DNA of 64,000 nt from assembly GCF_014646335.1 (NCBI RefSeq), contig NZ_BMNG01000004.1, positions 124,001-188,000 on the forward strand, written 5' to 3'. Under the pieces are notes generated by a model that was not told the DNA's origin, searched no databases, and saw nothing but the letters and a program-made list of their open reading frames with translations. The position numbers and the translations under genes are program-made. Positions within the stretch are counted from its first letter, which is position 1; each line of letters begins with the position of its first letter. This document shows positions 8,683 to 17,399 of this stretch, in pieces. Source of the stretch: Streptomyces lasiicapitis. GTDB taxonomy: Bacteria; Actinomycetota; Actinomycetes; Streptomycetales; Streptomycetaceae.

Positions 8683-9648
8683 ATGACGGCTGTGCCCGTT
8701 TCCCCTTCCCTGCCTTCTTTCCCTTCCGCCGCCCCGCCCGCTCTGCGTGCGGCCCGCGTCCCCGCCGACGGCATGTACGAGGGCCGACGCACCCTGCGCC
8801 GCCTGCCCGAAGGCCGGCCGGAGCTTCCGTACACGCACCTCGACGTCGTCCCCCAAGGCCGCGTCATCGGCGCCGAGATCCGCGGCGCCGACCTGACCCG
8901 GCCGCTCGGACCCGCGGTGCGCGAGGAACTCCACCGCGCCCTCCTTGAGTGGAAGGTGCTGTTCTTCCGCGCCGCGCACCTCACCTCCGACCAGCAGCGC
9001 GACTTCGCCCGCAACTGGGGCGAGTTGGAGACCAACCCGCTGCTCGCGCGCGGCTCCGCCGATGACGTGGCCCGCTTCGAGAAGGGCGGGAACGCGGCGC
9101 CCACCTTCGAGAACGTGTGGCACGCCGACGTCACCTTCCGCGAACGGCCCGCGCTCGGCGCCGTGTTGCAGCTCCGCGAGGTCCCGCCCGTCGGCGGCGA
9201 CACGATGTGGGCGGACATGGCCGCCGCGTACGACAACCTCCCGGACGCAATCAAGGCGCGCGTCGACGACGCCGTGGCCGTGCACGACTTCATCCCCGGC
9301 TTCGCCCGCTTCTACGGACCCGAGCAACTCGCCCCGCTCCAGGACGAGTTCCCGCCCGTCACCCACCCCGTCGTGCGCACGCACCCGGAGACCGGGCGCC
9401 GGATGCTGTTCGTCAACACGTCCTTCACCACGCACATCGTCGGCATGGACCGCGCCGAGAGCGACCGCCTGCTCGGGTTCCTGGTGCGCCAGGCCCATGT
9501 GCCGGAGTACCAGGTGCGCTGGCGCTGGCGGGCGGGCGACATCGCGTTCTGGGACAACCGGGCGACGCAGCACTACGCCGTCGACGACTACGCGCCGCAC
9601 CGGAGGGTGGCGGAGCGCGTGGCGATCTCGGGGGACCGGCCGTACTGA
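8683..9648 (+). CDS. TauD/TfdA family Fe(II)/2-oxoglutarate dioxygenase
   Basis: A 321-residue non-heme iron, 2-oxoglutarate-dependent dioxygenase of the taurine dioxygenase / alkylsulfatase group; members release sulfite, sulfate or another leaving group by hydroxylating their substrate. The iron triad is H147 and D149 in VWHADVTF and H297 in TQHYAVDD; R308 in HRRVAE should bind 2-oxoglutarate. ATG at 8683 is chosen because AGGA (in GAGGATC) precedes it; a GTG at 8611 would add 24 residues with no family match. The Cys-rich upstream ORF supports a role in sulfur acquisition, but the substrate cannot be read from sequence and no transporter adjoins it. Confidence 0.88.
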   Translation: MTAVPVSPSLPSFPSAAPPALRAARVPADGMYEGRRTLRRLPEGRPELPYTHLDVVPQGRVIGAEIRGADLTRPLGPAVREELHRALLEWKVLFFRAAHLTSDQQRDFARNWGELETNPLLARGSADDVARFEKGGNAAPTFENVWHADVTFRERPALGAVLQLREVPPVGGDTMWADMAAAYDNLPDAIKARVDDAVAVHDFIPGFARFYGPEQLAPLQDEFPPVTHPVVRTHPETGRRMLFVNTSFTTHIVGMDRAESDRLLGFLVRQAHVPEYQVRWRWRAGDIAFWDNRATQHYAVDDYAPHRRVAERVAISGDRPY

Positions 9649-9704
9649 TCGCGGCCCGCGTTCCGGCCTCGGCGGTCCGGGGGCTCAGCGGTCCCGGCCT
9701 GGGC

Positions 9705-10268
9705 TCAACGGTCCAGTGAGAGCACCCACTTGACCTCTCCGTCGTGCCGCTCCGCGGTGGGCGCGAGCCCGGCGGAGCGGGCCACGGCGGCGGACGCGCC
9801 GTGGTCGGGGTGGATGTGCGCGAGCACGGAAGTCACTCCGGGGCGTGTGCGCAGCCACTCCACGAGGGCGCGTGCCGCCTCCGAGGCGATGCCTCGGCCC
9901 TGCCAGGGTGTGCCGACCACCCAGGCGATCTCGGCGGTCAGGCCGCCTGCGGCCGACGAGGGCTGCACCGTCGCCTGCACGGTGCCCGCGAGGCGGCCTT
10001 CGGTGGTCTCCCTGATCACCCAGTTGCACCAGGACGTGCGAGGGTCGGGGGACCCGGCGACCATGCGGGCGTACCGGGCGCGCAGGGTGTCCACGTCGTC
10101 CGGGGCGCCGCCGATGAACGCGTGCAGGGCCGGGTCCCCGAGGACGGCCGCCATCTCCTCGGCGTGGGCCACGCGCAGCGGCTCCAGCGCGAGGCGCTCG
10201 GTGGTGATTGGCTCGGCCGTCACGGCGTCCGCGAACGCGCCGCCCAGGGTGTTGTCTGTGCTGTTCAT
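9705..10268 (-). CDS. GNAT family N-acetyltransferase
   Basis: A 187-residue acetyl-CoA-dependent acetyltransferase of the RimJ/RimL-like type. It opens with ITTERLALEPLRVAHAEEMA, typical of this group; the acetyl-CoA loop is around WQGRGIASEAA, and a conserved ...ASAAVARSAGL stretch follows. ATG at 10268 is preceded by GAGGAG. It converges on the dioxygenase gene with 56 bases between. Acceptor (ribosomal protein, antibiotic or metabolite) unknown. Confidence 0.85.
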   Translation of the reverse strand: MNSTDNTLGGAFADAVTAEPITTERLALEPLRVAHAEEMAAVLGDPALHAFIGGAPDDVDTLRARYARMVAGSPDPRTSWCNWVIRETTEGRLAGTVQATVQPSSAAGGLTAEIAWVVGTPWQGRGIASEAARALVEWLRTRPGVTSVLAHIHPDHGASAAVARSAGLAPTAERHDGEVKWVLSLDR

Positions 10269-10409
10269 GGGGGCTCCTCGGGCGGATCGGTGTACAGAGG
10301 CGCGGCGCGGCCACGTGGGTGACGGCGGGGCTGACGTGAGTGATCTTCCCCTACTCATCGACCGTCGGCAGCCGTGATCGGTTCCCGCGCCCCTGCCGGG
10401 GGGGCGGGC

Positions 10410-11147
10410 TCAGGCCCCGGTCTCGTACGCGTCGAGCCGCCCGCACATGCCGAACCGGCCGCGCTCGGCGGGCTGTTCGGCGCGCACCCGGGCGTGCGCC
10501 AGATGGCTCGCGTCGCCCCGCGCCAGGGCGTCGAGCTGTGCTCCGGTGGCGGCGGCCGACGCCGCGGCGCCGGTCTGCCAGCGCTTGCGCCATGCCTCGG
10601 TCAGGGGCCGGACCAGTGCGGCGGCGGCCCGGTGGAAGGCGGCGAGGGGCTCGGGGGCGCCGGATTCGGTGGCGGCGCGCAGTGCGGCGAACCCCTCGAC
10701 GGCCAGGTCGCGCCGGTGCCGGGCGGCGTTCTCCTTGGCCTGCTCGGTTCCGTCGGCGGGCAGCGCGACGGCGGCGCGGTACGTCGCCGGGTCGGCGAGC
10801 AGGTGCGGCGGCAGCGTGAGCACGGCGTCGCCCGCCTCGGGCAGGCCGCTGTTCTGCATCAGGACGTGGATCGTCAAGTCGCCCTCGTTGACGAGGCGGT
10901 GGATGGTGCCGGGCGTGAACCACACGAGCGCGCCGGGGGAGAGGGGGGTCTGCCGGAATCCGGCGGGGGTGAGGGTCTGCACGGCGCCGCGTCCGCCGAC
11001 GACCGCGTAGCCCTCCGTGCAGGTGAGATGCAGGTGGGGCGTGCCGCCCCGGAGTCCGTCGGCGGCCGGCCAGTCGTACACGCGCAGCCGGGACACGCCG
11101 ATGCCGCCGGGCAGGCCGTCGTACGCGTCGGGGGCGGGGGTGTGCAC
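10410..11147 (-). CDS. Cupin domain-containing protein
   Basis: A 245-residue protein with an N-terminal cupin barrel (about 15-125) holding HLHLTCTEGYAVVGGRG and a second motif near GTIHRLVNEGD, so metal binding is plausible. The C-terminal half is helical and Ala/Arg-rich with no recognised domain. GTG at 11147 is chosen because AGGAGGT lies just upstream; an in-frame ATG 20 codons earlier lacks this. It follows the protease-inhibitor gene on the same strand but is separated by a strong hairpin. Function unknown; sugar-sensing or isomerase-type cupins are possible. Confidence 0.75.
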   Translation of the reverse strand: MHTPAPDAYDGLPGGIGVSRLRVYDWPAADGLRGGTPHLHLTCTEGYAVVGGRGAVQTLTPAGFRQTPLSPGALVWFTPGTIHRLVNEGDLTIHVLMQNSGLPEAGDAVLTLPPHLLADPATYRAAVALPADGTEQAKENAARHRRDLAVEGFAALRAATESGAPEPLAAFHRAAAALVRPLTEAWRKRWQTGAAASAAATGAQLDALARGDASHLAHARVRAEQPAERGRFGMCGRLDAYETGA

Positions 11148-11210
11148 AGGGACCTCCTGGGGCCGGGCCGGACGGGTTCCCGGACAGGATCCCCCGGAAA
11201 ACGGCATTGT

Positions 11211-11243
11211 GCGGCCCCCGATGCTCGGGACATCGGGGGCCGC
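11211..11243 (-). terminator. Perfect 13-bp hairpin between SSI and cupin genes
   Basis: GCGGCCCCCGATG (11211-11223) and CATCGGGGGCCGC (11231-11243) pair perfectly around a seven-base loop. It lies about 100 bases beyond the inhibitor stop and should end that transcript. A second, weaker stem (CCTCGGC/GCCGAGG, 11247-11281) sits next to it. Confidence 0.75.
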
Positions 11244-11340
11244 GTACCTCGGCGTCCTCCCCCCACGAAAGGTTGCCGAGGGGTCTAGGGGGGCGGAGTG
11301 TCCGTCAGGGACGGAGGCTCCGTCAGGAGTTGAGCAGCTG

Positions 11341-11790
11341 TCAGAAGTTGAGCAGGGCGCCGGTGCCGAGGGCTGCCTTCATCGAGCACGGGTTGCCGAA
11401 CGTGATCGACCACGCGACGTGCTTGCCCTGCCAGACGCCGGCCGCGGAGACCACGACCGGGTTCCACTCCTTGGTACACGCGACCTTGGGCGCCGCGTCG
11501 ACGAGCTTCTCGAACTGCGCCTCGACGGCGCTGAATTCGGCGCACGCCGCGCGGGGAGCCGGGTGGGTGCCGGTGGCCTTGGGCGCGCAGCTGAGGGTGA
11601 CCGCGCGCTGCACCGTGGCCGTGGCGGCGTCTTCGCCCTGGCCGACGGTGAGCACCAGGTCCGAGGGCGCGTACAGGCCCCTCGGCTCGGCGGTCGCAGC
11701 CCCGGCCGCGCCCGTCGAGACCGCCGAGACGGTCAGGACACCGGCGGCCACGGCGGCGGCCGCGCTCACGGTCTTCAGGAGGTGACGCAC
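11341..11790 (-). CDS. Subtilisin inhibitor-like (SSI) secreted protease inhibitor, Lys P1
   Basis: A 149-residue secreted inhibitor of serine proteases of the Streptomyces subtilisin inhibitor family. A signal peptide covers about 1-32 (AGA-AT cleavage likely). The mature protein keeps four cysteines in the family pattern, C68-C83 and C105-C135. By alignment with SSI (CPMVYDP) the reactive loop is C105-T-K-E-W-N-P, so P1 is Lys107 and P1' is Glu108. A Lys at P1 predicts trypsin-like rather than subtilisin-only inhibition. GVWQGKHV and FGNPCSM are family hallmarks. The GTG start at 11790 has AAGGAG eight bases upstream. Confidence 0.95.
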   Translation of the reverse strand: MRHLLKTVSAAAAVAAGVLTVSAVSTGAAGAATAEPRGLYAPSDLVLTVGQGEDAATATVQRAVTLSCAPKATGTHPAPRAACAEFSAVEAQFEKLVDAAPKVACTKEWNPVVVSAAGVWQGKHVAWSITFGNPCSMKAALGTGALLNF

Positions 11791-12194
11791 TTTGACGCTC
11801 CTTCAATGCTGGTTGGTGGTGCGGGATTTGTGTTTCTTATGGGTGGTGCTGGGAGTTACATGGAGATTGCGTGTGCCACTTTCGGTTGCGGTCGGGAGTC
11901 TTGCAAGTGCGCTGAGTGAGCGGCAAGCGGATGGTCGATTTCCGGATGAGTGGCTCCGCTGGGCGAGTGCCGAATGACCGTTCGGGCAGCTCAGGGCGGC
12001 CGGGCGTGGCCCGCGCCGACCGTCCAGAATGTGGACTCGGCCAGGTGGTATAACGCGGAACGACTCGCTGACCTGGGAGAATGAGCGGTTGGTTGTTTTC
12101 CGCGACGCGGGCTTCGACCGGAAATCGGTGCTTGACCGCGAGGGTATGGAGGGATAAGCGACGGGTGGGGCTGGTGGGGTCTCCCGATGTGTGG
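11791..12194. other. 404-base gap between SSI and the SARP/NB-ARC regulator
   Basis: This holds the SSI promoter (leftward) and the 3' end of the regulator transcript. No convincing -35/-10 pair could be fixed. A TATAAC box (12049-12054) reads rightward with no good -35. A short Cys-rich ORF is discussed among the rejected items. The base composition is less GC-rich than the flanks near 11800-11900. Confidence 0.4.
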
Positions 12195-15100
12195 CTATCG
12201 GGGCGTGTGCGTGCCGGTGGGCCCGGAGCCTGGAGGTCGGGAGCCCGCGGTGGGCCTGGCGGCGGGCGAAGTGGCCTGGTCGCGGGCCGTTTCGGGCGTC
12301 AGGCCCGCGCCCTCCTCGAAGGCGGTTGTGTACGTTTCCTCGCCCAGGTGGCCGCGCGCTGCCGCCGACACCCGGTCCACGTCGCGCCGTTCGCCCGGCG
12401 GGAGTGGGGCGCCGACGGAGGCGCGGGCGGTGGCGGCCGCGCCGAGCAGTGTCGCCGCCGCGCGGTGCTCCCCGGCGGCGGCCGCCGCCCCCGCGAAGCC
12501 CTCCAGGGCCAGGGCCATGGCCCGCGCGTCCCCGAGCCCTAGGGCGACGTCGAAGCCCTCCGCGTGCAGCGCGTGGGCCGCTGCCGCGTCGCCGCGCAGC
12601 TCCGCCGCGAAGCCGAGCTCGGCGAGCGCGAGCGTCACGCCGGGGCCGTAGTCGGCCCCCCGGAACCAGGTGAGCAGCTCGCGCATGTGCCGCTCGGCGC
12701 CTTCCAGGTCGCCCTCCCTGCGTGCGCCGAGGCCCAGGCCGATGCGGGCGTCCAACTCGCCGGAGCGGAAGCTGTGTTCGTGCGCGAGGCGCAGGGCTTG
12801 CTCGTGTGCGGTGCGGGCCTCTGCGAAGTCGCCCGTGAGCAGGGCGATCCGGCCAAGCCCGGACAGCCGCTTGGACGCCTCCGTCCGCAGACCGAGGCGC
12901 TCCGCGATGGCCAGTCCCTCGCGGTGCAGCCGGGCGGCCTCGGCGTAGTCGCCCGCGATCTCGCTGAGCGTGGCGAGCGGGAAGACGGTCTGCAACTGGC
13001 CCCACTCGTCGCCCAGTTCACGGAAGAGCCGGGCGCTGCGCTCGCTGTCCTGCCGTACGGCGGCGAGGTCGCCGTGCGCGATGGCGTGCCGGGCGCGCAC
13101 GCTGAGCGCGGCGGCGGTGCCCCAGGTGTCGCCGAGGGCGGTGAAGCCGTCGAGCGCCTCGTTCACAAGGCGCTCGCCGGTGCGGACGGCTCCCGCGCCC
13201 ATTTGCGCGGAGCCGAGGATCCATAGGGCGGTGGCTCGGCCTGAGGGGTCGTCAAGTTCGTTGTAGGCGCAGAGGGTTGCCCGGAGCAGGCGGTTGGTTT
13301 CGGCTCCGCCCGCGCTCTCGTCCCCGCCCGTGCCGTCGTGACCGTCCGGGCCTGTCGCTGCGTACGCGTCTATGTACGGGGCTATGTACGCGGCCGTGGC
13401 CGTGGCTGCGGCCTTGGACTTCGGCCCGGTGTCCGTGCCCGCGCAGGTGTCCGCGTACGCGTCCGCGCCGGCGTCGGTGCCCTCGCGCAGCGAGATGCCG
13501 GTGCGCCAGGCCAGCGCGAGGGCTCGTGCGGAGGCGGTGTCCGGTGCGGGGTCAGGCACCAACGCCAACGCGGCGTCCAAGTACCTGCGGGCCTCCGCGA
13601 TCCGCCCCCGCAGCACCCAGTACCAGGCCAGCGCGTTGACCATGTCCAGCGCCCGGCCCGCCGCTCCCTGCCGCACCGCGGTGTCCAGGGCCCGGCGCAG
13701 ATTGGCGCTTTCCTCGTCGAGGCGATCCAGCCACCGCCGTTGCTCGGGACCGTGCAGCAACCGTCCCGCGCGCACGGCGAGTTCGGCGTAGTGAACACTG
13801 TGCCGCTCGCGCACGGCGTCGAACTCGCCCGCCTCGCGGAGCTGTTCGGCGCCGTACTCCCTGACGGACTCCAGGACGCAGTACCGCGGCCCGTCAGGAT
13901 GGTCCGAGGCCACGACCAGGGAACGGTCTACGAGACGGGAGAGGAGGTCGAGTACGTCCGGTCCGCGTACGGTGCCGTCCGCGCCGACGGCCTGCGCGGC
14001 GTCGAGCGTGCAGCCGTCGTGCACGGCGAGGCGCCGCAGGAGCGTGCGCTCCGGGGGCGTGAGCAGCGACCAGCTCCAGTCGATGACCGCGCGGAGGGTG
14101 CGTTGGCGCGCGGGGGCGCCCCGGAAGCCGCGGGCGAGCAGGGCGAACCGATCGTCGATGCGGGCCAGCAGCCCGTGCACCCCCATCGTGCGTACGCGTG
14201 CCGCGGCCAGCTCAAGGGCCAACGGGAGCCCGTCAAGGCGCACGCACAACTCGGCGACGGCCTCGGAGTCGTCGGCCCCGAGCCGCGCGCCGGGCCTGGC
14301 CCCGGATACGCCCCCGGCCCCGGAACCAGATACGTCCCCGGGCCCCGAACCGGACACGCCCCCAGAACCTGATCCCAGCCCGGCCCGCTGCCGGAACAGC
14401 TCCACCGCGCTCACCAGATCGAGCGGCGCCACCACCCACACCCGCTCCCCGCTCACATCGAGCGGTTCCTGGCTGGTCGCGAGGACGCTGAGCCCCGGTA
14501 CGTCGCGGAGCAGCACGTCCACCGACTCGGCGACGGCGTCCACGAGGTGCTCGCAGTTGTCGAGAACGATCAGCAGCCGCCGCCCGCGCAGCGCCCACGT
14601 CAGCCGCTCGACGGCGGCCACCGGAGCCCCGGGCTCCTCATGCAGACCGAGCACCCGGCCCACGGCCTCGGCCACCGCGTCCGCCCCGTACCCGGCCGCA
14701 CCGTCGAGCCCCGCGAGCTCGACCAGCCACACCCCGTCGACAAACTCGCCCAGGAGCCCCCGCGCCGCCGCGACGGCGAGCCGCGTCTTGCCCACGCCAC
14801 CAGGCCCGGTGAGGGTCACAAGCCGGGTCTCGGCGAGGAGTTGACGTACACCGGGCACGTCGTCGTCCCGTCCGAGGAGAGCGGCGACGGGGGCGGGGAG
14901 GTTGGTACGGGGCGCCGGGGGCGCGGGGGCGGGAAGGTGCGCCCCAACACCCGACCGCGCGCCGCGATCACCGGCAACACCGGTGGAGCCGACCACCGAA
15001 GCCACGACTGCCGCACCCTGAGCCATCGCGGGCCCGGACACCGAGCCGCCGGCCGCCGCAGAACCGGTTGCCGTGCCGTCGGTCACCGCGGCCCTGGCGG

Positions 15101-16304
15101 TCGCACCTTGCGGCATCGCAGGCCCGGCTGCCGCCCCGCCCCACGCCGCAGCCCCAGTCGGCAACTCTCCCCGCGCCGCAGTCTCGCCCGCCGCTTCCTC
15201 CGCCACCGCAGGTACCGCTGCTGCTCCCGAATGTTCGGCTGTCGCGTTCGCCGCTTCCTCAGCCGAAGTCGCGGCCCTGGCCACCGCGGCGCCGCCCGTC
15301 GAAGGCACGGCCAGGGCCCCAGCCGTCGTGCCTCCGGCCGCGGAGGGCTCGGCCGAAGGCGCGGCCTCTGACGAAGCGGCCGCCGAACGCGCAGCCGCCG
15401 CCGAAGGCACAGGCAATGGTGCAGCCGCCAGCGAAGGCGCAGCCACCGACCCGGCCCCGGCCGAAGACCCAGTCGCAGACGAAGCCGACCCCGAACCCGC
15501 CGACCCCCCGCCCTCCCTCGCCGAGAACCCGTCCCCGGCACCCCCCGGCCCCGCCAACCCCGGATCCTGGCGCAGGATCGCCCCGTGCAGTGCCGCCAGT
15601 TCCGCGCCCGGGGCGAGGCCGAGGTCGTTCGCCAGGTGGCGGCGGAGGGTCTCGTACGCGGCGAGGGCCTCTGTCTGGCGGCCCGCGCGGTACAGGGCGC
15701 GGAGTTGGGCGGCGCGGAGGCGCTCGCGGAGGGGGTGGCGTACGACCAGGTCGGCCAGGTCCGCGGCCAGGGGGCCGTGGTCGCCCGACTCCAGGCGGGC
15801 CTCGGCCTGTTCCTCCCACGCGGTGAGGCGGGCCTCCTCCAGGCGGCCGATCGCACCGCGTGCGAAGGGTGCTTCGGTGAAGTCGGCGAACGCCTCGCCG
15901 CGCCACAGGTTCAGTGCCTCACGCAGTAGCTGTGCCTTCGCGTGCGGGTCGTCCGCGGTGGCTCGTGCCCGTTCGAGCAGGAGCGCGAAGCGGCCTGCGT
16001 CGACCGCGTCCGCCGGCACGCGCAGCGTGTAGCCGGCGGGGCCCGCCGCCACCAGGGCCCGGCCTCCCGGTTCCGTACGCTCCAACGCCCGGCGCAGTTG
16101 GGACACCTTGCCCTGGAGCGCGTTCGCGGGATGGTCGGGGAGTTGCTCGCCCCACAGGCCGTCGGTCAGCCGGTCCGCGGACACCGGGTGGCCGGGGTGC
16201 ACCAGCAAGTGGGCAAGCAGCGCACGGACCTTGGCACCAGGGACCGCCGCCTCCGTGCCGTCCGTCTTCCACACGGCCAGCGGACCGAGCACCCCGAATC
16301 GCAT
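12195..16304 (-). CDS. AfsR-type SARP regulator (BTAD, NB-ARC ATPase, TPR) with low-complexity insertions
   Basis: A 1369-residue transcriptional activator. Residues 1-245 hold the OmpR-like DNA-binding and BTAD domains (MRFGVLGPLAVWKTDGTEA; NDLGLAPGAELAALHGAIL). About 245-465 is an Ala/Gly/Ser/Pro linker. The NB-ARC P-loop GPGGVGKTR lies near 497-505, with LIVLDNCEH as Walker B and GLPLALELAAAR downstream. The C-terminal half (about 840-1340) is helical TPR repeats. Two more low-complexity stretches sit near 635-675 (GSGSGG.. repeats) and 935-1000 (Asp/Ala/Thr/Gly-rich). ATG at 16304 is the family start. It is divergent from the imine-reductase-like gene. No biosynthetic cluster lies in the window, so targets are unknown. 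Confidence 0.9.
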   Translation of the reverse strand: MRFGVLGPLAVWKTDGTEAAVPGAKVRALLAHLLVHPGHPVSADRLTDGLWGEQLPDHPANALQGKVSQLRRALERTEPGGRALVAAGPAGYTLRVPADAVDAGRFALLLERARATADDPHAKAQLLREALNLWRGEAFADFTEAPFARGAIGRLEEARLTAWEEQAEARLESGDHGPLAADLADLVVRHPLRERLRAAQLRALYRAGRQTEALAAYETLRRHLANDLGLAPGAELAALHGAILRQDPGLAGPGGAGDGFSAREGGGSAGSGSASSATGSSAGAGSVAAPSLAAAPLPVPSAAAARSAAASSEAAPSAEPSAAGGTTAGALAVPSTGGAAVARAATSAEEAANATAEHSGAAAVPAVAEEAAGETAARGELPTGAAAWGGAAAGPAMPQGATARAAVTDGTATGSAAAGGSVSGPAMAQGAAVVASVVGSTGVAGDRGARSGVGAHLPAPAPPAPRTNLPAPVAALLGRDDDVPGVRQLLAETRLVTLTGPGGVGKTRLAVAAARGLLGEFVDGVWLVELAGLDGAAGYGADAVAEAVGRVLGLHEEPGAPVAAVERLTWALRGRRLLIVLDNCEHLVDAVAESVDVLLRDVPGLSVLATSQEPLDVSGERVWVVAPLDLVSAVELFRQRAGLGSGSGGVSGSGPGDVSGSGAGGVSGARPGARLGADDSEAVAELCVRLDGLPLALELAAARVRTMGVHGLLARIDDRFALLARGFRGAPARQRTLRAVIDWSWSLLTPPERTLLRRLAVHDGCTLDAAQAVGADGTVRGPDVLDLLSRLVDRSLVVASDHPDGPRYCVLESVREYGAEQLREAGEFDAVRERHSVHYAELAVRAGRLLHGPEQRRWLDRLDEESANLRRALDTAVRQGAAGRALDMVNALAWYWVLRGRIAEARRYLDAALALVPDPAPDTASARALALAWRTGISLREGTDAGADAYADTCAGTDTGPKSKAAATATAAYIAPYIDAYAATGPDGHDGTGGDESAGGAETNRLLRATLCAYNELDDPSGRATALWILGSAQMGAGAVRTGERLVNEALDGFTALGDTWGTAAALSVRARHAIAHGDLAAVRQDSERSARLFRELGDEWGQLQTVFPLATLSEIAGDYAEAARLHREGLAIAERLGLRTEASKRLSGLGRIALLTGDFAEARTAHEQALRLAHEHSFRSGELDARIGLGLGARREGDLEGAERHMRELLTWFRGADYGPGVTLALAELGFAAELRGDAAAAHALHAEGFDVALGLGDARAMALALEGFAGAAAAAGEHRAAATLLGAAATARASVGAPLPPGERRDVDRVSAAARGHLGEETYTTAFEEGAGLTPETARDQATSPAARPTAGSRPPGSGPTGTHTPR

Positions 16305-16356
16305 GTCGATGACGATAACCCGCCAGGTGAGCGACCTGCGGCGGGTGGCGACAGGC

Positions 16357-16386
16357 GGCGGCAGGGGGCGGCAGGGGGCGGCAGGG
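16357..16386. repeat. Three tandem 10-bp units in the SARP leader/promoter region
   Basis: GGCGGCAGGG occurs three times head to tail, 53-82 bases upstream of the regulator start codon. It could affect spacing in its promoter or leader. Confidence 0.6.
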
Positions 16387-16505
16387 GAGACCGACAGCGG
16401 TTCGGCAGTGAAGCGGCACCGGACCGGCAGCGCCCACCCGCACGGTGGTGACCACAAGCAGCTGGGCACACCGCCCGGCAGCACCGCTCCCACCGGAGGC
16501 CCACC

Positions 16506-17381
16506 ATGAGCGACACCACCCCCGAGCCCACGACCGTCACCGTCATCGGCCTCGGCAACCTCGGCCACGTCCTCGCCCGCACTTTCCTCGACCAGGGCCA
16601 CAAGGTCACCGTCTGGAACCGCTCGCCGGGCAAGGCGGACGAACTGGTCGCCCGGGGCGCCACGTTGGCGGCCACCCCGGCCGACGCCATCGCCGCGAGC
16701 GACCTCGTTGTCATCTGCGTACTCGACTACACGACCGTCCGCGACCTGCTGACGCCCGCCGTGGGCACCCTCGCGGGCCGCGTCGTCGTCAACGTGACCT
16801 CCGGCATCCCGGACGCTGCCCGCGAGCTCGGCACCTGGATCACGGGGCACGGCGCCGCGTACGTGGACGGCGCGGTCTACGCCATCCCGCAGACCATCGG
16901 AAGCCCGGAGGCGTTCGTCCTCTACAGCGGTGACGAGGACGCGTTCGGGCGGTACCGGACGCTCCTCGAGACGCTGGGCCGGGTGGAGTTCGTCGGGTCC
17001 GACGCGGGGCTCGCGGCGGTGTACGACGTGGCGCTGCTCAGCGGCATGTACGGCATGTTCGCCGGGTTCTTCCAGACGGTGGCCGTCGGCGGCTCCGCCG
17101 GGATCGACGCGGTGCCGGTCACCGCGCTGCTCGTCCGCTGGCTCAAGGAGGCCATCGCCGCGCTGCCCGGCTTCGCCGCCGAGATCGACGCCGGGGACTA
17201 CCGCACGGAGACGTCGAACATGGACATCAACGCCGTGGGCCTGGCCCACATCCTGACCGCGACCAGGGCGCAGGGCGTCGGTGTGGACCTGCTCGCCCCG
17301 CTGCAGACGCTGTTCGAGCAGCAGGTGTCCGAGGGGCACGGCGCCGAGAGCCTGTCCCGCACGATCGAGTCCCTGCGCTAG
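16506..17381 (+). CDS. NAD(P)-dependent oxidoreductase, imine reductase-like
   Basis: A 291-residue enzyme of the 6-phosphogluconate / 3-hydroxyisobutyrate dehydrogenase superfamily, closest in layout to imine reductases. The N-terminal Rossmann domain has VIGLGNLGHVLARTFLDQG and then VWNRSPGKADEL, where the Arg after beta-2 suggests NADPH. The C-terminal helical domain (about 170-291) forms the dimer and active site. A Shine-Dalgarno GGAGG is right upstream (16495-16499). It is divergent from the SARP regulator, with 201 bases between the starts, and converges on the antiporter. Physiological substrate unknown. Confidence 0.85.
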   Translation: MSDTTPEPTTVTVIGLGNLGHVLARTFLDQGHKVTVWNRSPGKADELVARGATLAATPADAIAASDLVVICVLDYTTVRDLLTPAVGTLAGRVVVNVTSGIPDAARELGTWITGHGAAYVDGAVYAIPQTIGSPEAFVLYSGDEDAFGRYRTLLETLGRVEFVGSDAGLAAVYDVALLSGMYGMFAGFFQTVAVGGSAGIDAVPVTALLVRWLKEAIAALPGFAAEIDAGDYRTETSNMDINAVGLAHILTATRAQGVGVDLLAPLQTLFEQQVSEGHGAESLSRTIESLR

Positions 17382-17399
17382 CCCGCCCCCGGGGCCCGC

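Noticed and set aside
11860..11919. A 19-codon ORF with four Cys codons (ends CGRESCKCAE) upstream of the SSI gene
   Set aside because: It reads away from SSI, no gene follows on its strand within 400 bases, and no ribosome site or leaderless promoter was seen. It lacks the context of the tauD upstream ORF.
15068..15826. A 252-codon Pro/Arg-rich ORF on the plus strand inside the SARP regulator
   Set aside because: It is the antisense of the Ala/Gly-rich linker in high-GC DNA, with no ribosome site or domain.
16305..17339. Upstream extension of the SARP regulator frame by 345 codons
   Set aside because: It is antisense to the imine-reductase-like gene; the conserved SARP N-terminus begins at the ATG at 16304.
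12195..17381. AfsR-type regulator taken as a sign of a biosynthetic gene cluster
   Set aside because: No polyketide, peptide, terpene or tailoring gene set is present in the window.
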